This document shows, in pieces, positions 8,526 to 16,519 of a DNA stretch of 64,000 bases. The position numbers and the translations under genes were made by a program. The DNA lies in NCBI RefSeq assembly GCF_009665255.1, contig NZ_CP035686.1, forward strand, positions 2,112,001 to 2,176,000, written 5' to 3'. A model generated the notes under the pieces. The model was not told the DNA's origin. It saw only the letters and a program-made list of their open reading frames with translations, and made no database searches. The DNA comes from Vibrio metoecus. Its GTDB lineage: Bacteria; Pseudomonadota; Gammaproteobacteria; Enterobacterales; Vibrionaceae. How positions within the stretch are numbered: position 1 is the stretch's first letter; the number at the start of each line of letters is the position of its first letter.

Positions 8526-11222
8526 TTAGTCGATGGTACGTTGGATTTCGATCGTTTCGAACACTTCGATCTGGTCGCCAACGCGAACGTCGTTGTAGTT
8601 CTTAACGCCGATACCACACTCGTAACCATTCTTAACTTCTGCAACGTCATCTTTAAAGCGACGCAGAGATTCCAGTTCACCTTCGTAGATAACCACGTTA
8701 TCACGTAGAACGCGGATCGGAGCATTACGCTTGATAACGCCTTCAGTAACCATACAGCCTGCAATCGCGCCCAGTTTTGGTGACTTAAATACGTCACGAA
8801 CTTCCGCCAGACCGATGATCTCTTGTTTGAATTCAGGAGAAAGCATACCGCTCATCGCCTGTTTCACTTCGTCGATCAATTGGTAAATGATTGAGTAGTA
8901 ACGCAGATCGATATTTTCAGCTTCAATGGTACGGCGAGCGGAGGCATCAGCACGTACGTTAAAGCCTACCACGATAGCGTTAGAAGCTGCAGCCAGCACC
9001 ACATCCGTTTCTGTGATACCACCTACACCAGAACCTACGATGTTCACTTTCACTTCTTCGGTAGAAAGTTTACGCAGAGAATCGGCAATCGCTTCGACAG
9101 AACCTTGTACGTCCGCTTTCAGTACAATGTTCAGCTCAGCCACATCACCAGCAGTCATGTTAGAGAACATGTTCTCCAGTTTAGACTTCTGTTGACGCGC
9201 CAGTTTCACTTCGCGGAACTTACCAGCACGGTAGTTAGCCACTTCACGTGCTTTACGCTCATCACGTACTACGGTTGCTTCATCACCGGCAGCTGGAACA
9301 CCAGACAGACCGAGGATTTCAACTGGGATCGATGGACCCGCTTCTTCAACTTCGTTACCGATTTCATCACGCATTGCACGAACGCGGCCATACTCTTGAC
9401 CACACAGTACGATGTCACCCTTACGCAGTGTACCTGATTGAACCAGAACCGTTGCTACAGGACCACGGCCTTTATCTAGACGAGATTCGATGACCACGCC
9501 AGACGCCATACCTTGTTTCACCGCTTTCAGTTCAAGAACTTCAGCTTGTAGCAGGATCGCTTCTAGAAGACCTTCAATGTTCGTACCTTGTTTTGCAGAG
9601 ATGTGAACAAACATGTTCTCACCGCCCCACTCTTCAGGCATAACGTTGTACTGCGCCAGTTCGTTTTTCACGTTATCTGGGTTAGCCGTGTCTTTATCGA
9701 TCTTGTTTACTGCAACGATCAGTGGAACACCCGCCGCTTTCGCGTGTTGGATCGCTTCCACAGTTTGTGGCATTACGCCATCGTCCGCAGCCACAACCAG
9801 CACTACGATATCCGTTGCTTGCGCACCACGAGCACGCATTGCGGTAAACGCCGCGTGTCCAGGAGTATCGAGGAAGGTGATCATGCCATTTGGTGTTTCA
9901 ACGTGGTAAGCACCGATGTGCTGAGTAATACCACCCGCTTCACCAGAGGCAACGTGTGTACGACGAATGTAGTCCAGCGTTGAAGTTTTACCGTGGTCAA
10001 CGTGACCCATGATGGTCACAACTGGCGCACGAGAAACTTCGTCGAACTTGTCATCACGATCCGACAGAATCGCTTCTTCCAGTTCGTTTTCTTTACGCAG
10101 TACCACTTTGTGACCCATTTCTTCTGCTACCAGTTGAGCAGTTTCTTGATCGATCACTTGGTTAATGGTCGCCATTGCGCCCATTTTCATCATCACTTTG
10201 ATAACTTCAGTCGCTTTCACTGACATTTTTTGTGCCAGTTCAGAAACGATGATGGTTTCACCAACCACAACATCCGCTTTTGCTACCACAGCGGTTTTAT
10301 CAAAACCGTGCTGCATAGACATTGGCTTGTTGATGCGGCCTTTACGACCCGCTTTGCCACCACGAGGGCGAGAATCACGTTCTTGGTTGTCATCGCGAGA
10401 AGACATCTTTCTCTTATTCGCTTTTGTGGAGCGACGACGAGCACCTTCCTCGTGGAGGTCTGCCTCATCTTCCGCTTCGCGTGCATATTGCGAAGTCGTT
10501 ACATGGTAATCAGTGTTTTCTTGCATATCACCTACAGTCTCTTTTTCAGCAGACCAACGCTCACCATTTTTTTCAGCCAATTCGCGTACTTTTTCAAGTT
10601 GACGGCGACTTTCCTCTTCGGCCTTACGTCTTGCTTCTTCTTCCTGGCGACGTTTTAGCGCCTCGGCTTCTTTGCGCGCTGCTTCTTGCTTCAATTTTTC
10701 TTCGTCAGAACGTGGTTGAGCTGCAGCTTGCGCTTCGCGCTTCGCCTTCTCTTCCGCCACACGTTTTGCTTCTGCTTCACGTTTTACTGACTCTTCTGCT
10801 TCACGCTTGGCTTTTTCCTCAGCCGCACGTTTCGCTGCTTCTTCAGCTTCACGCTGTGCTTGCTCTTCTGCGGCGCGCATTGCGGCTTCTTCCGCTTCAC
10901 GAGTCGCATCATCTTCAACAGAACTGCGCTTAACATACGTACGTTTTTTGCGCACTTCAACCTGAACATTCTTACTTTTACCGCCACCGGCATTCACGCT
11001 CAGTGTGCTACGGGTTTTACGCTGGAGTGTCAAACGCGTTGGCTCAGAGCCAGCCGCATCGCCGTGCTCTTTACGCAAATGAGCGAGCAATTTCTGCTTC
11101 TCATCTTCAGATACATGATCTGCAACAGCCTTGTTCATTCCTGCATCAGCAAGTTGCTCTAATAAGCGGTCTACTGGTGTACCAATTTCTTCACTCAGTG
11201 CTTTAACGGTAATTTGTGTCAT
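8526..11222 (-). CDS. infB: Translation initiation factor IF-2
   Basis: IF-2 is the GTPase that places fMet-tRNA on the 30S subunit and joins the subunits. The 898-residue protein has an IF2_N fold at 1-50, a long charged helix rich in Ala, Glu, Lys and Arg (about 105-240), a second IF2_N domain (about 315-370), the G domain with GHVDHGKTS, DTPGH and NKID, then beta-barrel and C-terminal fMet-tRNA domains. Length and order are normal for Vibrio. A GGGGAGG ribosome site precedes the ATG. The nusA stop is 24 bases upstream. Imperfect repeats of EEKAKREAEE-type units in the helix explain the many open antisense frames over this gene. Confidence 0.98.
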   Translation of the reverse strand: MTQITVKALSEEIGTPVDRLLEQLADAGMNKAVADHVSEDEKQKLLAHLRKEHGDAAGSEPTRLTLQRKTRSTLSVNAGGGKSKNVQVEVRKKRTYVKRSSVEDDATREAEEAAMRAAEEQAQREAEEAAKRAAEEKAKREAEESVKREAEAKRVAEEKAKREAQAAAQPRSDEEKLKQEAARKEAEALKRRQEEEARRKAEEESRRQLEKVRELAEKNGERWSAEKETVGDMQENTDYHVTTSQYAREAEDEADLHEEGARRRSTKANKRKMSSRDDNQERDSRPRGGKAGRKGRINKPMSMQHGFDKTAVVAKADVVVGETIIVSELAQKMSVKATEVIKVMMKMGAMATINQVIDQETAQLVAEEMGHKVVLRKENELEEAILSDRDDKFDEVSRAPVVTIMGHVDHGKTSTLDYIRRTHVASGEAGGITQHIGAYHVETPNGMITFLDTPGHAAFTAMRARGAQATDIVVLVVAADDGVMPQTVEAIQHAKAAGVPLIVAVNKIDKDTANPDNVKNELAQYNVMPEEWGGENMFVHISAKQGTNIEGLLEAILLQAEVLELKAVKQGMASGVVIESRLDKGRGPVATVLVQSGTLRKGDIVLCGQEYGRVRAMRDEIGNEVEEAGPSIPVEILGLSGVPAAGDEATVVRDERKAREVANYRAGKFREVKLARQQKSKLENMFSNMTAGDVAELNIVLKADVQGSVEAIADSLRKLSTEEVKVNIVGSGVGGITETDVVLAAASNAIVVGFNVRADASARRTIEAENIDLRYYSIIYQLIDEVKQAMSGMLSPEFKQEIIGLAEVRDVFKSPKLGAIAGCMVTEGVIKRNAPIRVLRDNVVIYEGELESLRRFKDDVAEVKNGYECGIGVKNYNDVRVGDQIEVFETIEIQRTID

Positions 11223-11246
11223 GCCGCTTCCTCCCCTTGCTGAAAA

Positions 11247-12734
11247 TTATGCGTCTTCACCAAACCAACAGATGTTACGAGCAGCCATAATGAGCTCACC
11301 CGCACGTTGTTCGGTCAGACCTTCAATACCTTCTAAATCATCCACACCTTGGTCAGCCAGATCTTCCAGTGTCGCAACACCTTTTGCCGCCAGTTTGAAT
11401 GCCATTTCGCGTTCCAGTCCTGCTAGTGCAAGCAGATCTTCTGCTGGCTCAAGACCTTCGAACGATTCTTCTTTTGCCAGAGCAATCGTCGTCAGTGCTT
11501 CTTTTGCACGGCTACGCAGTTCTTCGGCTAGATCTTCATCCATACCATCAACATCAAGTAGCTCGTTCATTGGTACGTAAGCAATCTCTTCTAGCGTAGA
11601 GAAACCTTCTTCAACCAGAAGCTCAGCAAAGTCTTGCTCAATATCGAGGTACTTCATGAAGTTCTCGATAGATGCCATTGATTCTTCTTGGTGTTTCTTC
11701 TGCAGATCCGCGACCGTCATTACGTTCAGTTCCCAACCAGTCAGTTGAGAGGCAAGACGTACGTTCTGGCCGTTACGGCCGATCGCTTGCGCAAGGTTAT
11801 CCGCCTCAACAGCGATATCCATTGAATGTGTATCTTCATCCATAATGATTGAAGCAACATCAGCCGGAGCCATGGCGTTAATGACGAATTGCGCTGGGTT
11901 ATCGTCCCACAGCACGATATCAATACGCTCGCCACCGAGTTCACCCGAAACCGCTTGTACACGTGCACCACGCATACCCACACACGCACCCACAGGGTCA
12001 ATACGCTTGTCGTTGGTTTTCACAGCGATCTTGGCACGAGAGCCTGGGTCACGCGCGGCAGCTTTCAATTCAATCAGCTCTTCACCGATTTCAGGAACTT
12101 CCACGCGGAACAGCTCGGTCAGCATTTCTGGTTTAGAGCGGGTGATGAACAGTTGGAAGCCACGAGCCTCCGGAGCCACTTTGTACAGCAGACCACGCAC
12201 GCGATCACCTGGACGGAAGTTTTCACGTGGCAGTTGATCTTCACGTAGGATAACCGCTTCGGCGTTGTTACCCAGATCGAGAATCACTGTCTCGCGGTTT
12301 ACTTTCTTCACCACACCAGTCACCAACTCACCTTCGTTATCGATGAATTGTTCAACGATCTGTGCACGCTCAGCTTCACGTACTTTTTGTACGATCACTT
12401 GCTTAGCTGTTTGGGTAGTAATACGGTCGAAGGTGACAGATTCGATCTGATCTTCAATGTAGTCACCCATCTGCACAGATTCATCATCAAAGTTTGCCGC
12501 TTCAAATGAAATCTCTTTGGTTGGATGTTCAACATTCTCAACCACTAACCAGCGACGGAAAGTTTCAAATGCGCCAGTTTTACGATCGATCGCAACGCGA
12601 ACATCGATCTCAATCTCATACTTCTTTTTCGTTGAAGTCGCTAACGCAGTTTCCAGCGCTTCAAAAATACGCTCACGAGGTACCGCTTTCTCGTTAGAAA
12701 CCGCCTCAACTACCGCTAAAATTTCTTTACTCAT
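11247..12734 (-). CDS. nusA: Transcription termination/antitermination factor NusA
   Basis: NusA binds RNA polymerase and promotes pausing, termination and Nus-dependent antitermination. The 495-residue protein has the N-terminal polymerase-binding domain (1-125), an S1 domain (about 135-200), two KH domains (KH region around GMRGARVQAVSGELGGERID and AIGRNGQNVRLAS) and two acidic C-terminal repeats that interact with the alpha subunit. It follows rimP by 18 bases and precedes infB. In E. coli this operon is controlled by NusA itself at upstream terminators; two terminator-like hairpins lie before rimP here. Confidence 0.98.
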   Translation of the reverse strand: MSKEILAVVEAVSNEKAVPRERIFEALETALATSTKKKYEIEIDVRVAIDRKTGAFETFRRWLVVENVEHPTKEISFEAANFDDESVQMGDYIEDQIESVTFDRITTQTAKQVIVQKVREAERAQIVEQFIDNEGELVTGVVKKVNRETVILDLGNNAEAVILREDQLPRENFRPGDRVRGLLYKVAPEARGFQLFITRSKPEMLTELFRVEVPEIGEELIELKAAARDPGSRAKIAVKTNDKRIDPVGACVGMRGARVQAVSGELGGERIDIVLWDDNPAQFVINAMAPADVASIIMDEDTHSMDIAVEADNLAQAIGRNGQNVRLASQLTGWELNVMTVADLQKKHQEESMASIENFMKYLDIEQDFAELLVEEGFSTLEEIAYVPMNELLDVDGMDEDLAEELRSRAKEALTTIALAKEESFEGLEPAEDLLALAGLEREMAFKLAAKGVATLEDLADQGVDDLEGIEGLTEQRAGELIMAARNICWFGEDA

Positions 12735-12752
12735 TGTTCTAGCCTCAAAGAC

Positions 12753-13208
12753 TTAAAATTTAGGGATCAGGTTAGCTTTTGAAATGTTGCTCAGAGCAAA
12801 ATGTTCTTCTTGCCCATCAACCATCACGGCTACGGTTTCACCATCAATTGATTGGATGAACCCTTTCCACTTGCGACGGTTAGCAACAGCCATTTTCAAA
12901 ACGATGCTGACCTCGTGACCAATAAACTGCTCGTAATGTGCTGCTTTAAAGAGTGGTCTTTCCAGACCAGGCGAAGACACTTCGAGGTTATAAACGACCG
13001 AAATTGGGTCTTCAACATCCAAAACTGCACTCACTTGGCGACTCACTTCTGCGCAGTCTTCCACTGTGATACCGTTTGCGTGATCAATAAAGATACGTAG
13101 TGTGGAATGTTGCCCTGCACGGACGAACTCTAATCCAACCAACTCGTAACCTGCAGCAACCACCGGAGCTTCAAGCATTTCAGTAAGTTGTCTTTCTAAA
13201 CCAGTCAT
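12753..13208 (-). CDS. rimP: Ribosome maturation factor RimP
   Basis: This is a 151-residue protein needed for 30S subunit assembly. It has the N-terminal alpha/beta domain with LRIFIDHANGITVEDC and the motif NLEVSSPGLERPL, then a small SH3-like domain (about 85-151). A GGAG ribosome site lies before the ATG. It is the first protein gene of the nusA-infB operon, downstream of the initiator tRNA and two terminator-like hairpins. Confidence 0.97.
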   Translation of the reverse strand: MTGLERQLTEMLEAPVVAAGYELVGLEFVRAGQHSTLRIFIDHANGITVEDCAEVSRQVSAVLDVEDPISVVYNLEVSSPGLERPLFKAAHYEQFIGHEVSIVLKMAVANRRKWKGFIQSIDGETVAVMVDGQEEHFALSNISKANLIPKF

Positions 13209-13228
13209 CTAAACCACTCCAGAAACAA

Positions 13229-13249
13229 AAAAAGGGCTTAGAGCCCAAT
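13229..13249 (-). terminator. Terminator-like hairpin just before rimP
   Basis: GGGCT, TAG, AGCCC with a run of seven T on the minus strand, ending about 20 bases before the rimP start. It could act as an attenuator for the operon. Confidence 0.6.
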
Positions 13250-13300
13250 TTAAATACCAAGCAAATATCTAAAACTCCCGAAAAAGGAAATTTAGATAAT

Positions 13301-13331
13301 AAAAAACCCCGATTAAGTCGGGGTTTTTTAT
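13301..13331 (-). terminator. Intrinsic terminator after the initiator tRNA
   Basis: AAAAAACCCCGA and TCGGGGTTTTTT flank a short loop (TTAAG). It follows the tRNA-fMet gene on the minus strand and would end tRNA transcripts or limit readthrough into rimP. Confidence 0.85.
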
Positions 13332-13418
13332 TGCTGGACCCTGATAAATTGAGAATCGCTTCTCAACTGCAGTGAGGTTAACACTGCCAAACTTGTCTCT
13401 CTAATCGTTAGGAGAGAT

Positions 13419-13495
<77 letters not shown>

Positions 13496-13548
13496 TCCGA
13501 CTTGCGAGCATTATACGCTCAACAAAGTGATTTACAAGTTTGTAAATA

Positions 13549-13632
13549 TGGTGCCGAGAGAGGGACTCGAACCCTCACACCTAAGGCGCTAGCACCTCAT
13601 GCTAGTGTGTCTACCAATTTCACCATCTCGGC
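13549..13632 (-). tRNA. leuU: tRNA-Leu (GAG)
   Basis: The acceptor stem GCCGAGA pairs with TCTCGGC, followed by A and an encoded CCA. The anticodon stem CTAGC/GCTAG holds the loop ATGAGGT, giving anticodon GAG. A long variable arm fits tRNA-Leu. It sits between secG and the fMet tRNA, as leuU does in E. coli. Confidence 0.95.
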
Positions 13633-13659
13633 ATATTTCGTCTATCTAATTTAGATAGC

Positions 13660-13995
13660 TTAGTGAGGAATCTCGTCGCTGCTTTTAGCAGGAGCTTCAC
13701 CCACTGTGTCACCAGCTTGTTGAATCACTTGACCTTGTGACGGGTCAACCCATTGTGACTCAGTTTTGTGAGTTGACATATTGCCAAGCACAAGGCTGAT
13801 AACAAAAAATACTGTTGCAAAAATTGCAGTCATTCGGGTTAAGAAATTACCTGAGCCACCAGCACCAAACACAGTGTTTGACGCGCCGGCACCGAATGAG
13901 GCTCCCATGTCTGCGCCTTTACCTTGTTGAATCAACACTAGGCCAATGATAGCAACCGCTGCCAACAGGTAAATCACAAGTAGAACTGTAAACAT
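13660..13995 (-). CDS. secG: SecG, protein-export membrane subunit
   Basis: SecG is the small accessory subunit of the SecYEG channel. The 111-residue protein has two hydrophobic helices (about residues 3-25 and 52-72) with the conserved GKGADMGASFGAGAS segment between them. I use ATG 13995 (MFTVLLVIYL), which follows an AGGTGG ribosome site; a GTG nine bases upstream overlaps that site and is unlikely. The C-terminal tail is hydrophilic. glmM lies upstream after a 247-base gap with a long hairpin; leuU follows. Confidence 0.95.
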   Translation of the reverse strand: MFTVLLVIYLLAAVAIIGLVLIQQGKGADMGASFGAGASNTVFGAGGSGNFLTRMTAIFATVFFVISLVLGNMSTHKTESQWVDPSQGQVIQQAGDTVGEAPAKSSDEIPH

Positions 13996-14192
13996 TACTT
14001 CCACCTATGTTCATATTTGTTGAGCTAGCGCCGTTCGTATCATCAGACTCGAACAAGGCCAGCGACCTTTCTCTCCGAAAGCGGACGCAATACTAACGAA
14101 TGGTTCCAAGGCTGACAAGAGGTATTTTCTAAAAAAAATCACTTTCCGATTTGATCGCTCAAAAAACTCGCACAACAACGATTTTTCAAGCA

Positions 14193-14239
14193 TTTCTACA
14201 ATTCCTAGCGCGAAATCAATCAACTAGGAACTGTAGAAA
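14193..14239. repeat. 16-base inverted repeat between glmM and secG
   Basis: TTTCTACAATTCCTAG (14193-14208) and CTAGGAACTGTAGAAA (14224-14239) are complementary apart from one position, which would be a G-U pair in RNA read on the minus strand. The loop is 15 bases. No T run follows. The rest of the 247-base gap (13996-14251) shows no convincing gene; a 70-codon open frame at 14011-14223 has no family support. Confidence 0.75.
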
Positions 14240-14251
14240 CCAGCACTCAAA

Positions 14252-15592
14252 TTAGCAGTTATCTTTGACGGCTTGAGCTATTTTCAGCGCAGACTGTTTC
14301 ACTAGCGCATCATCCTCGCCTTCCACCATCACGCGGATTAGAGGTTCTGTCCCCGATTTACGCAGCAATACTCGGCCTTTCGAGCCTAGCTCTGCTTCTA
14401 CCTCAGCGACCGCGGCTTTCACCGCTTCCGCTTCAAGTGGATTATTCTCCCCCGCAAAACGAACATTCTCCAATACTTGCGGGTAAAGGGTCATGCCTTT
14501 GGCTAACTCATGCAGAGTCATTTCACTACCGACGACGGAGGCAAGCACTTGTAGACCAGCGACAATCGCATCACCGGTGGTCACTTTATCAAGTAAAATG
14601 ACGTGACCTGAGTTTTCCGCTCCAATTTTCCAGCCTTTTTCCTGCAGCTTTTCCATAACATAGCGATCACCTACCGCGGCACGGGCAAAAGGAATACCAA
14701 GTTGTTTCAGGCCATTTTCCATACCAAGGTTGGTCATCAGTGTCCCAACAACGCCGCCTTTGAGTTCACCACGGCGCAATGCATCGCGCGCGATAATGTA
14801 AGCAATTTGGTCACCATCGACTTTATTCCCCAAATGGTCAACCATGATGATGCGATCGCCATCACCATCAAACGCTAAGCCAAGATGTGCTTTTTCTTCA
14901 ACAACGCGTTTTTGCAGAGCACGGACATCGGTTGCCCCAACTTGATCATTAATGTTCAAGCCATTTGGCTCAACGCCCATTGCAATCACATCGGCACCTA
15001 ACTCACGAAAAACATTCGGAGCAATATGGTAGGTGGCACCATTCGCGCAATCCACGACTAACTTCACCCCAGACAAACTGAGTTTTGAAGGGAAAGTGCT
15101 TTTACAAAATTCGATGTAACGACCCGCAGCGTCCACCATACGTGAGGCCTTACCAAGTTCTGCAGATTCAACGCATTCGATGTCTTTATCCAACTCTGCT
15201 TCAATCGCTAACTCAATTTCATCCGGCAGTTTGGTTCCCTCATAAGAGAAAAATTTGATGCCGTTGTCATAGTACGGATTGTGTGATGCAGAAATAACGA
15301 TCCCAGCTTCCGCACGGAATGTTTGGGTTAGATAAGCCACCGCAGGTGTTGGCATGGGGCCGGTGAATGTCGCTTTCAACCCCGCCGCCGCCAAACCAGC
15401 TTCCAAAGCGGATTCCAGCATATAGCCAGAAATACGAGTATCTTTACCAATGATGACTTTCTTTGTGCCTTGTTTTGCCAAAACACGTCCAGCAGCCCAG
15501 CCAAGCTTAAGTACAAAATCAGGTGTAATTGGGTATTGGCCAACTTTGCCTCGTACCCCATCAGTACCAAAATAACGTCTTTTATCAGACAT
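14252..15592 (-). CDS. glmM: Phosphoglucosamine mutase
   Basis: GlmM interconverts glucosamine-6-P and glucosamine-1-P on the way to UDP-GlcNAc for peptidoglycan and LPS. The 446-residue protein has the active-site loop ISASHNP with phosphoserine Ser103, the metal loop DGDGDR and the phosphate-binding KSGTEPLIRVM near the end. An AAGGAA ribosome site precedes the ATG. It follows folP by 24 bases, the usual folP-glmM pair. It is distinct from the GlcNAc-type mutase at 52086-53498 in the chitin operon. Confidence 0.97.
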   Translation of the reverse strand: MSDKRRYFGTDGVRGKVGQYPITPDFVLKLGWAAGRVLAKQGTKKVIIGKDTRISGYMLESALEAGLAAAGLKATFTGPMPTPAVAYLTQTFRAEAGIVISASHNPYYDNGIKFFSYEGTKLPDEIELAIEAELDKDIECVESAELGKASRMVDAAGRYIEFCKSTFPSKLSLSGVKLVVDCANGATYHIAPNVFRELGADVIAMGVEPNGLNINDQVGATDVRALQKRVVEEKAHLGLAFDGDGDRIIMVDHLGNKVDGDQIAYIIARDALRRGELKGGVVGTLMTNLGMENGLKQLGIPFARAAVGDRYVMEKLQEKGWKIGAENSGHVILLDKVTTGDAIVAGLQVLASVVGSEMTLHELAKGMTLYPQVLENVRFAGENNPLEAEAVKAAVAEVEAELGSKGRVLLRKSGTEPLIRVMVEGEDDALVKQSALKIAQAVKDNC

Positions 15593-15616
15593 TTGTTTTT
15601 CCTTTACATTATTGTT

Positions 15617-16450
15617 TTACAAATTTTCGTACGTCAGTTGCACTATTTTTAGTGCATCTAGCGTTTGTTCTACATCATGTACCCGAATGATTTGCGCCCC
15701 TTTACTTGCGGCTAAAGTCGCACAAGCCACGCTCCCCGCTACACACTCTGCTGGTTGTTTATTCAGTGTTTTGAAAATCATTGATTTACGCGACATTCCA
15801 GCCAAAACAGGCAATCCAAAACGATGAAACTGTTCTAAGTGAGCGAGCAAATGATAATTGTGTTGAATCGATTTTCCAAAGCCAAAACCGGGATCCAAGA
15901 TAATATTCTCACGCTTAATACCGGCGGCCTCACAGGCGGCAATGCGCTCAACTAAAAACGCGCAAACGTCTTCAACCACATTGTCGTATTGAGGAGCCAT
16001 TTGCATGGTACGTGGTTGCCCTTGCATATGCATAATACAGACGGGAACCTGAGCCTGAGCTGCAACATCTAGAGCTCCTGGCTCTTGCAAAGCTCGAACA
16101 TCATTAATCAGATCCGCTCCCGCTACAATCGCTTGGCGCATTACTTCAGCTTTACTGGTATCAATGGAAATCCATACCTGTGCATTTTGTTGACGAATTG
16201 CGGTGATTAATGGAATCACACGTTGTAATTCCTCTTCTAAGCTCACATCCGGAGCTCCAGGCCGAGTCGATTCGCCACCGATATCAATGATCGTGACACC
16301 AGCATCAATCATCTGTTGCGCTTTCATGAGTGCTTTATCGAGCTGAATGTAGCTTCCACCATCTGAGAAAGAGTCTGGAGTGGTGTTTAAAATCCCCATG
16401 ACAACGGGAGAGTTCAAATTAAGTTGCTTATTGGCATAACTGATTTTCAT
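15617..16450 (-). CDS. folP: Dihydropteroate synthase
   Basis: FolP joins p-aminobenzoate to the pterin diphosphate in folate synthesis and is the sulfonamide target. The 277-residue protein shows the family motifs NTTPDSFSDGG, DIGGESTRPG and DPGFGFGKS on a TIM barrel. ftsH lies upstream, separated by a terminator-like hairpin; glmM follows 24 bases downstream. The ribosome site is weak. Confidence 0.97.
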   Translation of the reverse strand: MKISYANKQLNLNSPVVMGILNTTPDSFSDGGSYIQLDKALMKAQQMIDAGVTIIDIGGESTRPGAPDVSLEEELQRVIPLITAIRQQNAQVWISIDTSKAEVMRQAIVAGADLINDVRALQEPGALDVAAQAQVPVCIMHMQGQPRTMQMAPQYDNVVEDVCAFLVERIAACEAAGIKRENIILDPGFGFGKSIQHNYHLLAHLEQFHRFGLPVLAGMSRKSMIFKTLNKQPAECVAGSVACATLAASKGAQIIRVHDVEQTLDALKIVQLTYENL

Positions 16451-16478
16451 CGTTTTAAAATTTGCTCCCTTGCAAACA

Positions 16479-16504
16479 CAAAACCCCGAACAAGTCGGGG
16501 TTTA
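16479..16504 (-). terminator. Terminator-like hairpin between ftsH and folP
   Basis: AAACCCCGA, ACAAG, TCGGGGTTT. On the minus strand the stem is followed by TTT and GTGTTTG, a weak T tail, so partial readthrough into folP is likely. Confidence 0.7.
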
Positions 16505-16519
16505 GAGTTAAAAGTAACG

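Noticed and set aside
10424..10933. 169-codon open frame on the plus strand over infB
   Set aside because: It is antisense to the Ala/Glu/Lys/Arg repeat region of IF-2; the repeat composition keeps several frames open. No start context or family support.
14011..14223. 70-codon minus-strand frame between glmM and secG
   Set aside because: It has no ribosome site, overlaps the long hairpin and resembles no family.
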